Shown: positions 6,742 through 13,902 of the stretch, one piece after another | How the letters are laid out: each line of letters opens with the position of its first letter | Numbering within the stretch: position 1 is the first letter of the stretch | From: Methylocapsa sp. | Lineage (GTDB): Bacteria; Pseudomonadota; Alphaproteobacteria; Rhizobiales; Beijerinckiaceae | Assembly (NCBI GenBank): GCA_003162995.1 | Contig: PLUZ01000272.1 | Span: 1 to 15,878 of the forward strand | Reading direction: 5' to 3' | Length of the DNA: 15,878 bases | Notes under the pieces: model-generated | What the model was told of the DNA's origin: nothing | Databases searched by the model: none | The model's input: the letters and a program-made list of their open reading frames with translations, nothing else | Program-made: the position numbers and the translations under genes

Positions 6742-7371
6742 TCAATGCGGTTCGGCCCCGCGTGCAAGACCCTGCCGGTAAATCGCCAAGACATCTTCGA
6801 TGAGCGCGTCGAGTTTGTCTTCCTCGGCGAAATCAGGCGGAAACTGATGGTCGGCAATGAGATGCGAAAGCCCGTGGACCAGCGCCCAGGCGCCGATCAC
6901 GGCGGCGCGGCGCGTCTCTACCGGCACAATCGTTTCGATCGCCTGGCGCAAAACCTCGAAACTGCGCTCGGCCACGGCTTTTAGAGCCGGAAAAGGGTCC
7001 TTTACAAGCTCGGGCCCAAACATCAATAGATAGACCGCCGGTTGCGCCCTGGCGAAAGCGATATAGGCAATGCCCAGCGCGCGCAGACGCTCAAACCCGG
7101 TTCGTCCCTCCGCCGCCTGCTCCATCGCAACGCCTAGCGCCTCAAAACCATCGGCGGCGAGCGCCGCCAGAAGCGCCTCGCGGCTATCGAAATGCCGGTA
7201 GGGCGCATTGTGGGAAACGCCCGCCACGCGGGCCACCTCGCGCAGGCTCACCTGCGCCGGGCCACGTTTTTCGAGCAGGCTCAAGCCCGCCGCGAGCAAG
7301 GCGCGCCGCAAATCGCCATGATGGTAAGGCACTAGCTGAGCCTTGCTTTTTGATGTTGACAACGGCAACAT
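6742..7371 (-). CDS. TetR/AcrR-family transcriptional regulator (WHG C-terminal type)
   Basis: About 209 residues from the ATG at 7369-7371. The N-terminal helix-turn-helix (about residues 21-66) reads LRRALLAAGLSLLEKRG, then VSLREVARVAGVSHNAPYRHF with the typical YRHF end of the recognition helix. The C-terminal part is all-helical ligand-binding and has WALVHGLSHLI, matching the WHG-type TetR C-terminal domain. A GTG at 7387-7389 would add six residues, but it lies at the centre of the perfect inverted repeat that I take to be the operator, so it is less likely. AGAAGGA directly abuts the ATG, making the exact start uncertain. The gene diverges from the carotenoid oxygenase operon, so it most likely represses that operon and itself. 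The inducer may be an apocarotenoid (inference). Confidence 0.9.
   Translation of the reverse strand: MLPLSTSKSKAQLVPYHHGDLRRALLAAGLSLLEKRGPAQVSLREVARVAGVSHNAPYRHFDSREALLAALAADGFEALGVAMEQAAEGRTGFERLRALGIAYIAFARAQPAVYLLMFGPELVKDPFPALKAVAERSFEVLRQAIETIVPVETRRAAVIGAWALVHGLSHLIADHQFPPDFAEEDKLDALIEDVLAIYRQGLARGAEPH
7356..7361 (+). promoter_or_regulatory. Consensus -35 box for the carotenoid oxygenase operon
   Basis: TTGACA at 7356-7361 is a perfect sigma-70-type -35 hexamer on the strand of the oxygenase operon. The -10 position then falls at the left edge of the adjacent inverted repeat (for example around 7378-7384), so a bound repressor would cover the promoter. The -10 itself is weak. Confidence 0.5.
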
Positions 7372-7377
7372 TCCTTC

Positions 7378-7400
7378 TAATGTAGACACTGTCTACATTA
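7378..7400. promoter_or_regulatory. Perfect palindromic operator between tetR and the carotenoid oxygenase operon
   Basis: TAATGTAGACA (7378-7388) is the exact reverse complement of TGTCTACATTA (7390-7400), with one central base. This is an 11-bp inverted repeat without mismatch. Length and symmetry fit a TetR dimer (or pair of dimers) site. It lies between the two divergent genes and overlaps the expected -10 region of the oxygenase promoter. Confidence 0.75.
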
Positions 7401-7441
7401 CATGATCCGTTCGGCTCAGCAAGCTGAGAAAGTGTAAAGCA

Positions 7442-8854
7442 ATGACAAGCATAGGCTATTTGGCGGGTTTCGAGACGCTGGACACTGAGACGCCCGGCGT
7501 GGAACTCGCCTGGCAAGGCACGCCGCCGGCCTGGCTGAACGGCGCTTTGCTGCGCACCGGCCCCGCCAAATTCGAGGCGGGTGCGACCGCCTATCGCCAT
7601 TGGTTCGACGGGCTTGCCATGCTGCACCGTTTCGCCTTCGCGGGCGGCAAGGTCCGCTACGCCAACCGTTTTCTGCAAAGCGGCGACTATCGGGACACCG
7701 TAAAACATAATGCTATTGCGCGTGATGAGTTCGCGACCAATCGCGCCGGGCTGTTAGGCTCGCTATTCGCCACGCGCCTCACCGGCAATTCAAGCGACAA
7801 CGGCAATGTGAATGTGCTTCCCTACGGCGAACACGACATGGTGGCCTTGACGGAAACGCCCTATCCCGTGCGGATTGATGCAAAAACACTCGAAACCCTC
7901 GGCCCGTTCGCATGGGCGGATAGGCTCGACTGCCAGGTCACGACCGCGCATCCGCATTACGACGCAACAAGGCAGCTCATTTATAATTTCGAAATCAGCT
8001 TCGGCCGCAAGACCCTCTACCGTTTTACGCGCATGGCGCCGGGCTCGCATAGCCGCAGCGTCGTCGCCGAGATCGAAACCAGCGAGCCCGCCTATACTCA
8101 CAGTTTTGGAATGAGCGAGCGGCATTTGATCCTCGCCGAATTTCCGCTGGTGACGAAGCCGCTGCGGCTGTTGTTGAGCGGGCGCCCTTTCATCGAAACC
8201 TACCGCTGGTCGCCCGAGCGCGGTGTTCGCTTCACCGTGATCGACAAGGAGACCGGCGCGATCGTCCGGCGCGCGGAGGCCGGCCCTTGTTTTTCCTTCC
8301 ATCATGTCAATGCCTATGAGGAGGATGGCGCGATCGTGCTCGACCTCGTCGCCTTTAAGGACGCGCGCATCATCGACGCTCTTTATCTCGCTGGGCTCCG
8401 CGCCGGCAACGCCCTGCCGGAAGGTCTTTTGACGCGCTTTGCGATTCCGCTGGGTGAAGGCCCAGTCACGCAAAAAGTCCTTTCATCCCTCACCACGGAG
8501 CTGCCGCGCATAAACTATCGCCGCCTTGCCGGGCGCCGCCACCGCTATGTGTGGAGTGCTGGCGCGGCAAGCGGCGGCTTCTTGGACTGTCTCGTCAAGC
8601 AGGATGTCGAAACCGCGAAACCCGCGACCTGGAGCGAGAAAGACTGCTTTCCCGGCGAGCCGGTGTTCGCCGAAGCGCCAAACGCCGGGGCCGAGGACGA
8701 GGGCGTTCTGCTATCGGTTGTGCTCGACGGCGAAAAGGGGCGCTCTTTCCTTCTCGTTCTCGACGCCGCGACCATGCAGGAACGCGCGCGGGCCTATGCG
8801 CCGCATGTCATTCCTTTCGGCTTTCATGGCAATTATTTCGCCAACGCGGCTTAG
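7442..8854 (+). CDS. Carotenoid oxygenase (RPE65/CCD family)
   Basis: A 470-residue non-heme iron dioxygenase of the seven-bladed propeller CCD family, full length. All four iron-ligand histidine motifs are present and in order: TTAHPHYD (H about 170), AYTHSFGMS (H about 220), FSFHHVNAYE (H about 287/288) and PFGFHGNYF at the C-terminus (H about 462). Second-sphere acidic motifs are also there (NAYEEDG; GEPVFAEAP with EDEGVLLS). These enzymes split a conjugated double bond of carotenoids, apocarotenoids or stilbenes with O2, giving aldehydes. The substrate is not readable from sequence. The downstream aldehyde dehydrogenase suggests that the aldehyde product is oxidised further. First gene of an operon with the NTF2-like and dehydrogenase genes, opposite tetR. 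Confidence 0.93.
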   Translation: MTSIGYLAGFETLDTETPGVELAWQGTPPAWLNGALLRTGPAKFEAGATAYRHWFDGLAMLHRFAFAGGKVRYANRFLQSGDYRDTVKHNAIARDEFATNRAGLLGSLFATRLTGNSSDNGNVNVLPYGEHDMVALTETPYPVRIDAKTLETLGPFAWADRLDCQVTTAHPHYDATRQLIYNFEISFGRKTLYRFTRMAPGSHSRSVVAEIETSEPAYTHSFGMSERHLILAEFPLVTKPLRLLLSGRPFIETYRWSPERGVRFTVIDKETGAIVRRAEAGPCFSFHHVNAYEEDGAIVLDLVAFKDARIIDALYLAGLRAGNALPEGLLTRFAIPLGEGPVTQKVLSSLTTELPRINYRRLAGRRHRYVWSAGAASGGFLDCLVKQDVETAKPATWSEKDCFPGEPVFAEAPNAGAEDEGVLLSVVLDGEKGRSFLLVLDAATMQERARAYAPHVIPFGFHGNYFANAA

Positions 8855-8886
8855 CCGCATCGCGCGACCTTTACGAGGAAGATCAC

Positions 8887-9345
8887 ATGTATCATGCGAT
8901 CGTCGCCGCGCGCATACGCGAGCTGTTCCGAAGGCTCGGACAAGAAGACTATACGCCCATTCTCGATAGCCTTGCACCAAGATGCGAGCACAGTTTTTTT
9001 GGGCAACATGCGCTTGGCGGAACCCGCTGGACGCCTGCAGCGATCAAACGCTGGTATGAGCGTTTACCGCGCGTGCTGCCTGGCCTTTCCTTCGAGATCA
9101 AACGGCTTGTCGTGACCGGCTGGCCCTGGGCAACGACTGTCGTCGTGGAATGGCGGGATTTTGGCCGTGCGGGCGACGGCACCGCTTTCACGAACCAGGG
9201 CGTGCATGTCATCAGCCTGCGCTGGGGCAGGACCACCGCGATCCGCATCTATTGCGACACCGCGCTGCTCACACAAGTGCTGGAACGCAATGCCGCCTGC
9301 GGCGTTGCCGAGGCAGTTGCTGCGCCCATTGTCGATGAACCCTGA
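8887..9345 (+). CDS. NTF2/SnoaL-like small protein
   Basis: A 152-residue protein with an NTF2-like (cone-shaped) fold pattern. It has an N-terminal helix pair (IVAARIRELFRRLGQEDYTPILDSLA), the HSFFGQHALGGTRWTPAAIKRWYERLPRVLPG loop-helix, and alternating strands ending in AFTNQGVHVISLRWGRTTAIRIYCDTALL. This is the SnoaL-like layout shared by polyketide cyclases, isomerases and uncharacterised proteins that bind hydrophobic ligands. The start at 8887 has GAGGAAG just upstream, 33 bases after the oxygenase stop. The frame is open further upstream inside the oxygenase gene but that part is a shadow. Between a carotenoid oxygenase and an aldehyde dehydrogenase it may bind or isomerise the cleavage product, or chaperone it (inference). 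Confidence 0.8.
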   Translation: MYHAIVAARIRELFRRLGQEDYTPILDSLAPRCEHSFFGQHALGGTRWTPAAIKRWYERLPRVLPGLSFEIKRLVVTGWPWATTVVVEWRDFGRAGDGTAFTNQGVHVISLRWGRTTAIRIYCDTALLTQVLERNAACGVAEAVAAPIVDEP

Positions 9346-9361
9346 ACAAAGGAGCGATCCG

Positions 9362-10783
9362 GTGAATGAAGTGCCGGAGTGCAAACGGGTGCCCCACGCG
9401 ATCGAAACCACATTTGCCGCCCAGCGCGAAACCGCGATCGCGCTTCGCACTTCGACCGCCGCGATGCGCATCGAAAAGCTGAAAAGGCTTGAGGCCGCGG
9501 TCCTAGCCCATCGCGAGGCGATCATCCGCGCGCTTGCCGCAGATCTGCGGAGACCCGAAGCCGAGACCGATCTTTTGGAGATTCTCCCCGTGATTGCCGG
9601 ACTCCGTCATGCGCGCCGGCATCTGAAATCCTGGATGAAACCAAAACGCGCCGCGCCGACCTTGACGCTCTTGGGCACCAAGGCCCGCATACGCTATGAG
9701 CCGAGGGGCGTCTCGCTCATCATCGCGCCTTGGAACTATCCGGTGAGCCTCTTGCTCGGACCTTTGACGTCCGCCATCGCCGCCGGTTGCCCGGCCATCG
9801 TCAAGCCCTCGGAAATGAGCGAGGCGTGCTCGGAGGTCATGGCAAAGCTGATCCGCGAGACTTTTGACTCGCAAGACATCGCCGTGTTCGAAGGCGATGC
9901 CACGGTATCGGCGGCACTGCTCGATCTCCCCTTCGATCATATCTTCTTCACCGGCAGCCCGGCGGTCGGCAAAGTCGTCATGGCGGCGGCGACGAACCAT
10001 CTCACGTCTGTCACGCTGGAACTCGGCGGCAAATCACCCGCCATCGTCGATGAAAGTGCCGACATCGCGAAAGCGGCGCGGAGCATCGTTTGGGGCAAGT
10101 TTACCAATTGCGGCCAGACCTGCGTCGCACCGGACCATGCCTATGTGCATGAGAGCCGCTTGCCGCAATTCGTCGCTGCGGCGCAAGCCGCGATCAATAA
10201 ATTCTACGGCGATCCGGCGAAAAGCCCGGATTACTGCCGGATCATCAACGACCGGCATTTTGAGCGCATCTCCCGCCTCATCGACGAGGCAACTGCTAAC
10301 GGCGCCACCATCGCTGTCGGCGGCGAACGCGACAAGGCGCAAAAATTCATCGCGCCGACGCTTTTGACCAGCGTGGACGAGGGGGCCGCGATCATGCAGG
10401 AAGAAATTTTTGGCCCCGTCCTGCCGGTCATCGCCTATCGCGATTTGGCCGGGCCCCTCGCCGCGATCAACGCGCGGCCAAAACCGCTCGCGCTTTATGT
10501 CTATGCCAAGGATCAAGCGCGGGCCAATCGCGTGCTGCAAGAAACATCGGCGGGCGGATCCTGCATCAATGCGTCAAATCTACAATTTGCGCACGACAAT
10601 CTGCCATTTGGCGGCATTGGCAATTCGGGGCTCGGCAATTCCCACGGGTTTTATGGTTTCCGTGCCTTCTCGCATGAGCGTGCGGTTCTTGAAGACAAGT
10701 TCAGCGTGGTGCCGATGCTGTTCCCGCCCTACACGGCGCGCGTGAAGTGGATGATTGAATGGACGCTACGGTTTTTTACGTGA
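9362..10783 (+). CDS. NAD(P)-dependent aldehyde dehydrogenase (class 3-like)
   Basis: A 473-residue aldehyde dehydrogenase. The signatures in order are: APWNYP with the oxyanion Asn (about 125), FTGSPAVGK (about 196-204) for the Rossmann cofactor loop, LELGGKSP with the general-base Glu (about 220), NCGQTCVAP with the catalytic Cys (about 254), and EEIFGPVLPV near the C-terminal half. The short N-terminus and the hydrophobic tail (PPYTARVKWMIEWTLRFF) resemble class 3 enzymes acting on long-chain or aromatic aldehydes, and the tail may aid membrane association. GTG at 9362 is chosen because GGAG at 9351-9354 is perfectly spaced. An ATG at 9335 overlaps the previous gene and lacks such a site. 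As third gene after the carotenoid oxygenase, it probably oxidises the apocarotenal product to the acid (inference). Confidence 0.93.
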   Translation: MNEVPECKRVPHAIETTFAAQRETAIALRTSTAAMRIEKLKRLEAAVLAHREAIIRALAADLRRPEAETDLLEILPVIAGLRHARRHLKSWMKPKRAAPTLTLLGTKARIRYEPRGVSLIIAPWNYPVSLLLGPLTSAIAAGCPAIVKPSEMSEACSEVMAKLIRETFDSQDIAVFEGDATVSAALLDLPFDHIFFTGSPAVGKVVMAAATNHLTSVTLELGGKSPAIVDESADIAKAARSIVWGKFTNCGQTCVAPDHAYVHESRLPQFVAAAQAAINKFYGDPAKSPDYCRIINDRHFERISRLIDEATANGATIAVGGERDKAQKFIAPTLLTSVDEGAAIMQEEIFGPVLPVIAYRDLAGPLAAINARPKPLALYVYAKDQARANRVLQETSAGGSCINASNLQFAHDNLPFGGIGNSGLGNSHGFYGFRAFSHERAVLEDKFSVVPMLFPPYTARVKWMIEWTLRFFT

Positions 10784-10915
10784 GGCCAGGGAGTGGCGCC
10801 GCGGTCAGCAAAGGAAATCGATGAGGGCAGGGAACGTAAAGAGTGGCGATGATCGGAACGAGACTTGGGCCAGTTTGAATAAGACGAGTTAGAGCGGCCA
10901 GCTTGACTGCCGTCA

Positions 10916-10930
10916 GAAAAATGATTTTTC
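10916..10930. repeat. Short perfect AT-rich palindrome
   Basis: GAAAAAT (10916-10922) and ATTTTTC (10924-10930) form a perfect inverted repeat with one central base, about 40 bases before the start of the broken low-GC gene. It could be an operator or part of a terminator after the dehydrogenase gene, but nothing decides this. Confidence 0.3.
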
Positions 10931-10969
10931 CGGATTCCGTGCTTCGTGTCGTTGGGATACCATGTGAAT

Positions 10970-11869
10970 ATGGCAGACATTGATCTTCGTTCACTCTCCC
11001 CCAGCGACATTGTTCTTCATTTCGGCGGCCGCCCGAATGAAGTTGACGCATTTACTTTTTCTAATTCACTAATCGCTTTTGCTGAGGCTATCAGTGAAAT
11101 AAATGGCCAGATAAATGAAAACTATAGTATAGAAATAACAATTTAGGGATTAGGGCCTGGAAGTTTTAGAGCGCGTATAACGACACACTTAAAATCTCTT
11201 GGCGGCCTTCTTAAACATGACGCTAGAAACGTGATTGCATCATTGTTGGCGTCTTATATTTTCTTACGATTGTGCCCTCAAGAGCCTCCGAAAATAATTG
11301 TTAATGACGATTCTATCGTGATAACAACCGGTTCGGATCGCATAATTATTCCAAAAGCCACGTGGGAAGCGAAAGAAAAAATCAAAAATCCGAAGGTTAT
11401 TGAACATCATATCAGCACCGCGTTTTCTGTGATGGCCGAAGATCCCTCTGTTTCTGATTTTGGGATTGCATCCTCTCTTTCTGACCCTTCTCCTATTGGA
11501 ACAATCAACCGCTCTCAGTTCGCGGCCATCGCCCGCCAGTACGAAGAAAAGGAAGATGACAAAAACAAAAAATTCCAAGACGAAAGGACAAAGCTGACCG
11601 TTCTCAAATTAGTTTTTGAGCGTGGCAATAGGAAATGGCAATTTGTTTGGAACGGGATTCGAATTTCCGCACCGATAAAGAGCGACGAGTTTTTCGACAA
11701 GCTCGCCACGAGAGAATACGATTTCTCTCAGGGCGATGTACTTGATGTGACATTGAGAGTGCATCAAGTGAGAGACGAAATTTCTGGAGTTTTTATAAAT
11801 AGCGACTACGAGGTCATTGCCGTTCATGGCCTTGAGAAAATGCCGCGTCAACGCGATTTATTGCGCTGA
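10970..11869 (+). pseudogene. Unrecognised gene interrupted by one in-frame TAG
   Basis: Two open segments in the same reading frame, 10970-11143 and 11147-11869, are separated only by TAG at 11144-11146. Reading through gives a continuous 300-codon frame: MADIDLRSLSPSDIVLHFGG, then NSLIAFAEAISEINGQINEN, then EITI-stop-GLGPGSFRARI, ending EVIAVHGLEKMPRQRDLLR. The sequence on both sides of the stop looks like one normal protein, with a soluble N-terminal domain, a hydrophobic helix (VIASLLASYIFLRL), then charged alpha/beta sequence. The stop most simply arose from GAG or CAG. GC is visibly lower than in its neighbours (about 42% in 11281-11340 by hand count), suggesting foreign origin. I do not recognise a function, though it resembles uncharacterised accessory-genome proteins. 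A GTG at 10946 is a less likely start. The second half could initiate on its own, but no good ribosome-binding site is seen there. Confidence 0.7.
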
Positions 11870-11912
11870 CTTTTGTCCCAGCTTTCGGGCGTTGCAACTA
11901 CGCGCCAATATC

Positions 11913-12317
11913 TCACCCCAAAAGATCGATCAGCGCCGGGATCAGCGGCGCATCGGCGGGCGGCATCGGATAGGCGCGCAGATTTTTGGGCGCCACCCAT
12001 TTCAGTGCCTGATTTTCCCGTGCCTCGACAAAACCGCTCCAACGCCGGCAAATATAAAGCGGCATGAGAAGATGGAAGTCTGGGTAGGCAAAGCTCGCGA
12101 AGGTGAGCGGCGCAAGGCAGGCTTCCTCGACGCTGATTCCGAGTTCCTCGTGTAATTCCCGGATCAAGGCCTCTTCCGGCCGCTCGTCCGCTTCGACCTT
12201 GCCGCCGGGAAACTCCCAAAGCCCCGCAAGCGTCTTGCCTTGCGGGCGTTGCGCGATCAGCACACGGCAATCCGGGTCGATGAGCGCGGCGGCGGCAGCA
12301 ACGAGCAGGAGGCGCAC
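11913..12317 (-). CDS. mutT: 8-oxo-dGTP diphosphatase, Nudix family (MutT)
   Basis: A 134-residue Nudix hydrolase. The Nudix box GX5EX7REUXEEXGU is intact at about residues 39-61 (GKVEADE to RELHEELGI), preceded by the typical GLWEFPGG. AQRPQGKTLAGLW is characteristic of MutT-type enzymes that hydrolyse 8-oxo-dGTP and so prevent transversions. The length fits MutT (about 130 residues). GTG at 12315-12317 is chosen because AAAGGCGAG lies a few bases upstream on the minus strand, while codons further upstream lie inside argJ. It begins 11 bases after the argJ stop, so the two are co-transcribed, an order I associate with Hyphomicrobiales. Confidence 0.9.
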   Translation of the reverse strand: MRLLLVAAAAALIDPDCRVLIAQRPQGKTLAGLWEFPGGKVEADERPEEALIRELHEELGISVEEACLAPLTFASFAYPDFHLLMPLYICRRWSGFVEARENQALKWVAPKNLRAYPMPPADAPLIPALIDLLG

Positions 12318-12328
12318 CAGGCTCGCCT

Positions 12329-13570
12329 TTATGACCGGTAGTCGCCGTTGATCGCGACATACTCCTTGGTGAGATCGCAAGTCCAAACCTTGGCCATGCC
12401 CTTGCCCAGGCCCAAATCCACGCGGATGAGAATTTCTTCCTCGCGCATCAGCGCGGAAACCTTCGCCTCGTCATAAGCGGGATCGCGCTGGCCCTTGTGG
12501 GCGACGCGAATGCCGCCGAACCAGATCGCCAGCTTGTCGCGTTCGGCGCGCTCGCCCGCCTTGCCGACAGCCATCACGACGCGGCCCCAATTGGCGTCCT
12601 CGCCCGCGATAGCGGTTTTGACCAGCGGCGAATTGGCAATCGAGAGAGCGATTTTTTTGGCGGCACTGGCCGAGGCCGCGCCGGTCACCTGAACCTCGAC
12701 AAATTTGCGGGCGCCTTCCCCGTCCTTCACGACCTGATAGGCGAGATCGAGGAGGAGACGGTTTAGCGCCTGCTTAAATGGCGCGAGGCGGCGGTCGTTG
12801 GCGGTGACGATTTTCGGCGCGCCACGTTTGGCTGCGGCACCCGTCGCAAACAGCAGCAAAGTATCCGAGGTCGACGTATCGCTGTCGATGGTGATCGCAT
12901 TGAAGGAGTCTTGCACGCTCTTGGCCAGCATGGATTGCAAAACCGCCGAGGCAATCGGCGCGTCGGTAAACACGAAGGCCAGCATGGTCGCCATGTCCGG
13001 TGCGATCATGCCGGCGCCTTTCGCCATACCAGAAAGCGTGATCTCCACGCCACCGAGCATCGCGCTTGCCGTTGCGACTTTCGGAAAAGTGTCGGTCGTC
13101 ATGATCGCCTTGGCGGCCTCGAGAAGACCATCCGGGGCAGCGTGTGCGGACATTTTTTCGAGCACGCCGTCGAATTTCGAGGCATCGAGCGGCTCACCGA
13201 TGACGCCGGTCGAGGCGAGAAAAATTTCATTTGCCGGCGCGCCGGTTGCCTTGGCGGCGAGCGCGGCGGTGAGCTTGACCGCTTGCGCGCCGGCCTTGCC
13301 GGTAAACGCATTGGCATTGCCGGAATTGACGATTAAGGCGCGGGCCTTGCCGCCCTTGAGCCGGGCTCGGCACCAATCGACCGGCGCCGACGGACATTTG
13401 GATTTGGTAAAGACCCCTGCCGCCTGCGTGCCCTTGTCGAAGAGGGCCAGCATCACGTCGGTGCGATCCTTGTAACGGATGCCGGCGGCACCAGTGGCAA
13501 AGCGCACGCCCTCGATTTCCGGCAGCTCGGGAAAGGACTTGGGCGCGAGCGGCGAGACAGCGGCGATCAT
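12329..13570 (-). CDS. argJ: Bifunctional glutamate N-acetyltransferase / amino-acid acetyltransferase (ArgJ)
   Basis: A 413-residue ArgJ, full length for the family. It transfers acetyl from N-acetylornithine to glutamate and, in the bifunctional form, from acetyl-CoA, in the cyclic arginine pathway in the cytosol. [18 protein letters not shown] (about 80-97) and the autocleavage region [16 protein letters not shown] (about 184-199) are clear. The precursor should be cut before Thr about 195, which becomes the nucleophile of the beta chain. The C-terminus ends GDYRS after EYVAING, as usual. An AGGAA site precedes the ATG by about 9 bases. First gene of a pair with mutT. Confidence 0.96.
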   Translation of the reverse strand: MIAAVSPLAPKSFPELPEIEGVRFATGAAGIRYKDRTDVMLALFDKGTQAAGVFTKSKCPSAPVDWCRARLKGGKARALIVNSGNANAFTGKAGAQAVKLTAALAAKATGAPANEIFLASTGVIGEPLDASKFDGVLEKMSAHAAPDGLLEAAKAIMTTDTFPKVATASAMLGGVEITLSGMAKGAGMIAPDMATMLAFVFTDAPIASAVLQSMLAKSVQDSFNAITIDSDTSTSDTLLLFATGAAAKRGAPKIVTANDRRLAPFKQALNRLLLDLAYQVVKDGEGARKFVEVQVTGAASASAAKKIALSIANSPLVKTAIAGEDANWGRVVMAVGKAGERAERDKLAIWFGGIRVAHKGQRDPAYDEAKVSALMREEEILIRVDLGLGKGMAKVWTCDLTKEYVAINGDYRS

Positions 13571-13592
13571 GGGATTGCGTTCCTAGATCACG

Positions 13593-13623
13593 ATGATTTT
13601 GGATTGAATCCATCCAAAATCAT
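13593..13623. repeat. Perfect 12-bp inverted repeat downstream of nested palindromes
   Basis: ATGATTTTGGAT (13593-13604) and ATCCAAAATCAT (13612-13623) are exact reverse complements with a 7-base loop. It lies just upstream of argJ on the argJ strand and could be a regulatory hairpin or part of the adjoining repeat element. Confidence 0.6.
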
Positions 13624-13646
13624 GAAATTGAGCGATTCCAAAAGTT

Positions 13647-13699
13647 TAGAGCGGGATGCGGGTGGAAAACCGGTTTCCACTTTTCCTCCTCCCGCTCTA
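13647..13699. repeat. Intergenic palindromic repeat (TAGAGCGGGA type)
   Basis: Outer arms TAGAGCGGGA (13647-13656) and TCCCGCTCTA (13690-13699) are exact reverse complements, as are GTGGAAA (13662-13668) and TTTCCAC (13674-13680) inside. I recall similar elements as high-copy intergenic repeats in Beijerinckiaceae-like genomes. The shared TGAGCGATTCC at 13629-13639 links it to the element at 5165-5260. Confidence 0.6.
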
Positions 13700-13708
13700 G
13701 GCTATTTC

Positions 13709-13793
13709 CTTGTGACTGGCACTTCGCGCCGGCCCGGGCCGGAACATCCTTAAGCGCGCCAAGTCTTCGTGTCAGAAGACTTCATGTCACAAG
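13709..13793. repeat. Nested inverted repeats upstream of the repeat block
   Basis: CTTGTGAC (13709-13716) pairs with GTCACAAG (13786-13793). Inside lie the 14-bp palindrome CCGGCCCGGGCCGG (13729-13742) and the hairpin AAGTCTTC (13761-13768) / GAAGACTT (13775-13782). The nesting predicts a branched RNA or cruciform structure. The remainder of the ppiC-argJ gap (about 13794-13902) shows nothing further. Confidence 0.55.
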
Positions 13794-13902
13794 TCAGAGG
13801 AGAGGCGAACTGACTTCGCCGCCCTCCCTTCGCGTGCGTCTTAAACTTCAAGAATTTCCGCGCCCGCACGGAAATCCCGCCATAATTTCCATGCCGCCGC
13901 GA

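Noticed and set aside
8551..8886. Upstream extension of the NTF2-like gene inside the oxygenase gene
   Set aside because: It is an out-of-frame, arginine-rich shadow of the oxygenase; the ATG at 8887 has a proper ribosome-binding site.
10784..10945. Remnant of a mobile element next to the low-GC gene
   Set aside because: No transposase-like sequence, terminal inverted repeats or target duplication could be seen.
11144..11146. Programmed recoding of TAG (for example pyrrolysine)
   Set aside because: Nothing in the window supports a recoding machinery; a point nonsense mutation or sequencing error is simpler.
12798..13475. Plus-strand open frame opposite argJ
   Set aside because: It lies entirely antisense to a clear ArgJ coding region and has a low-complexity, alanine/serine-rich translation.
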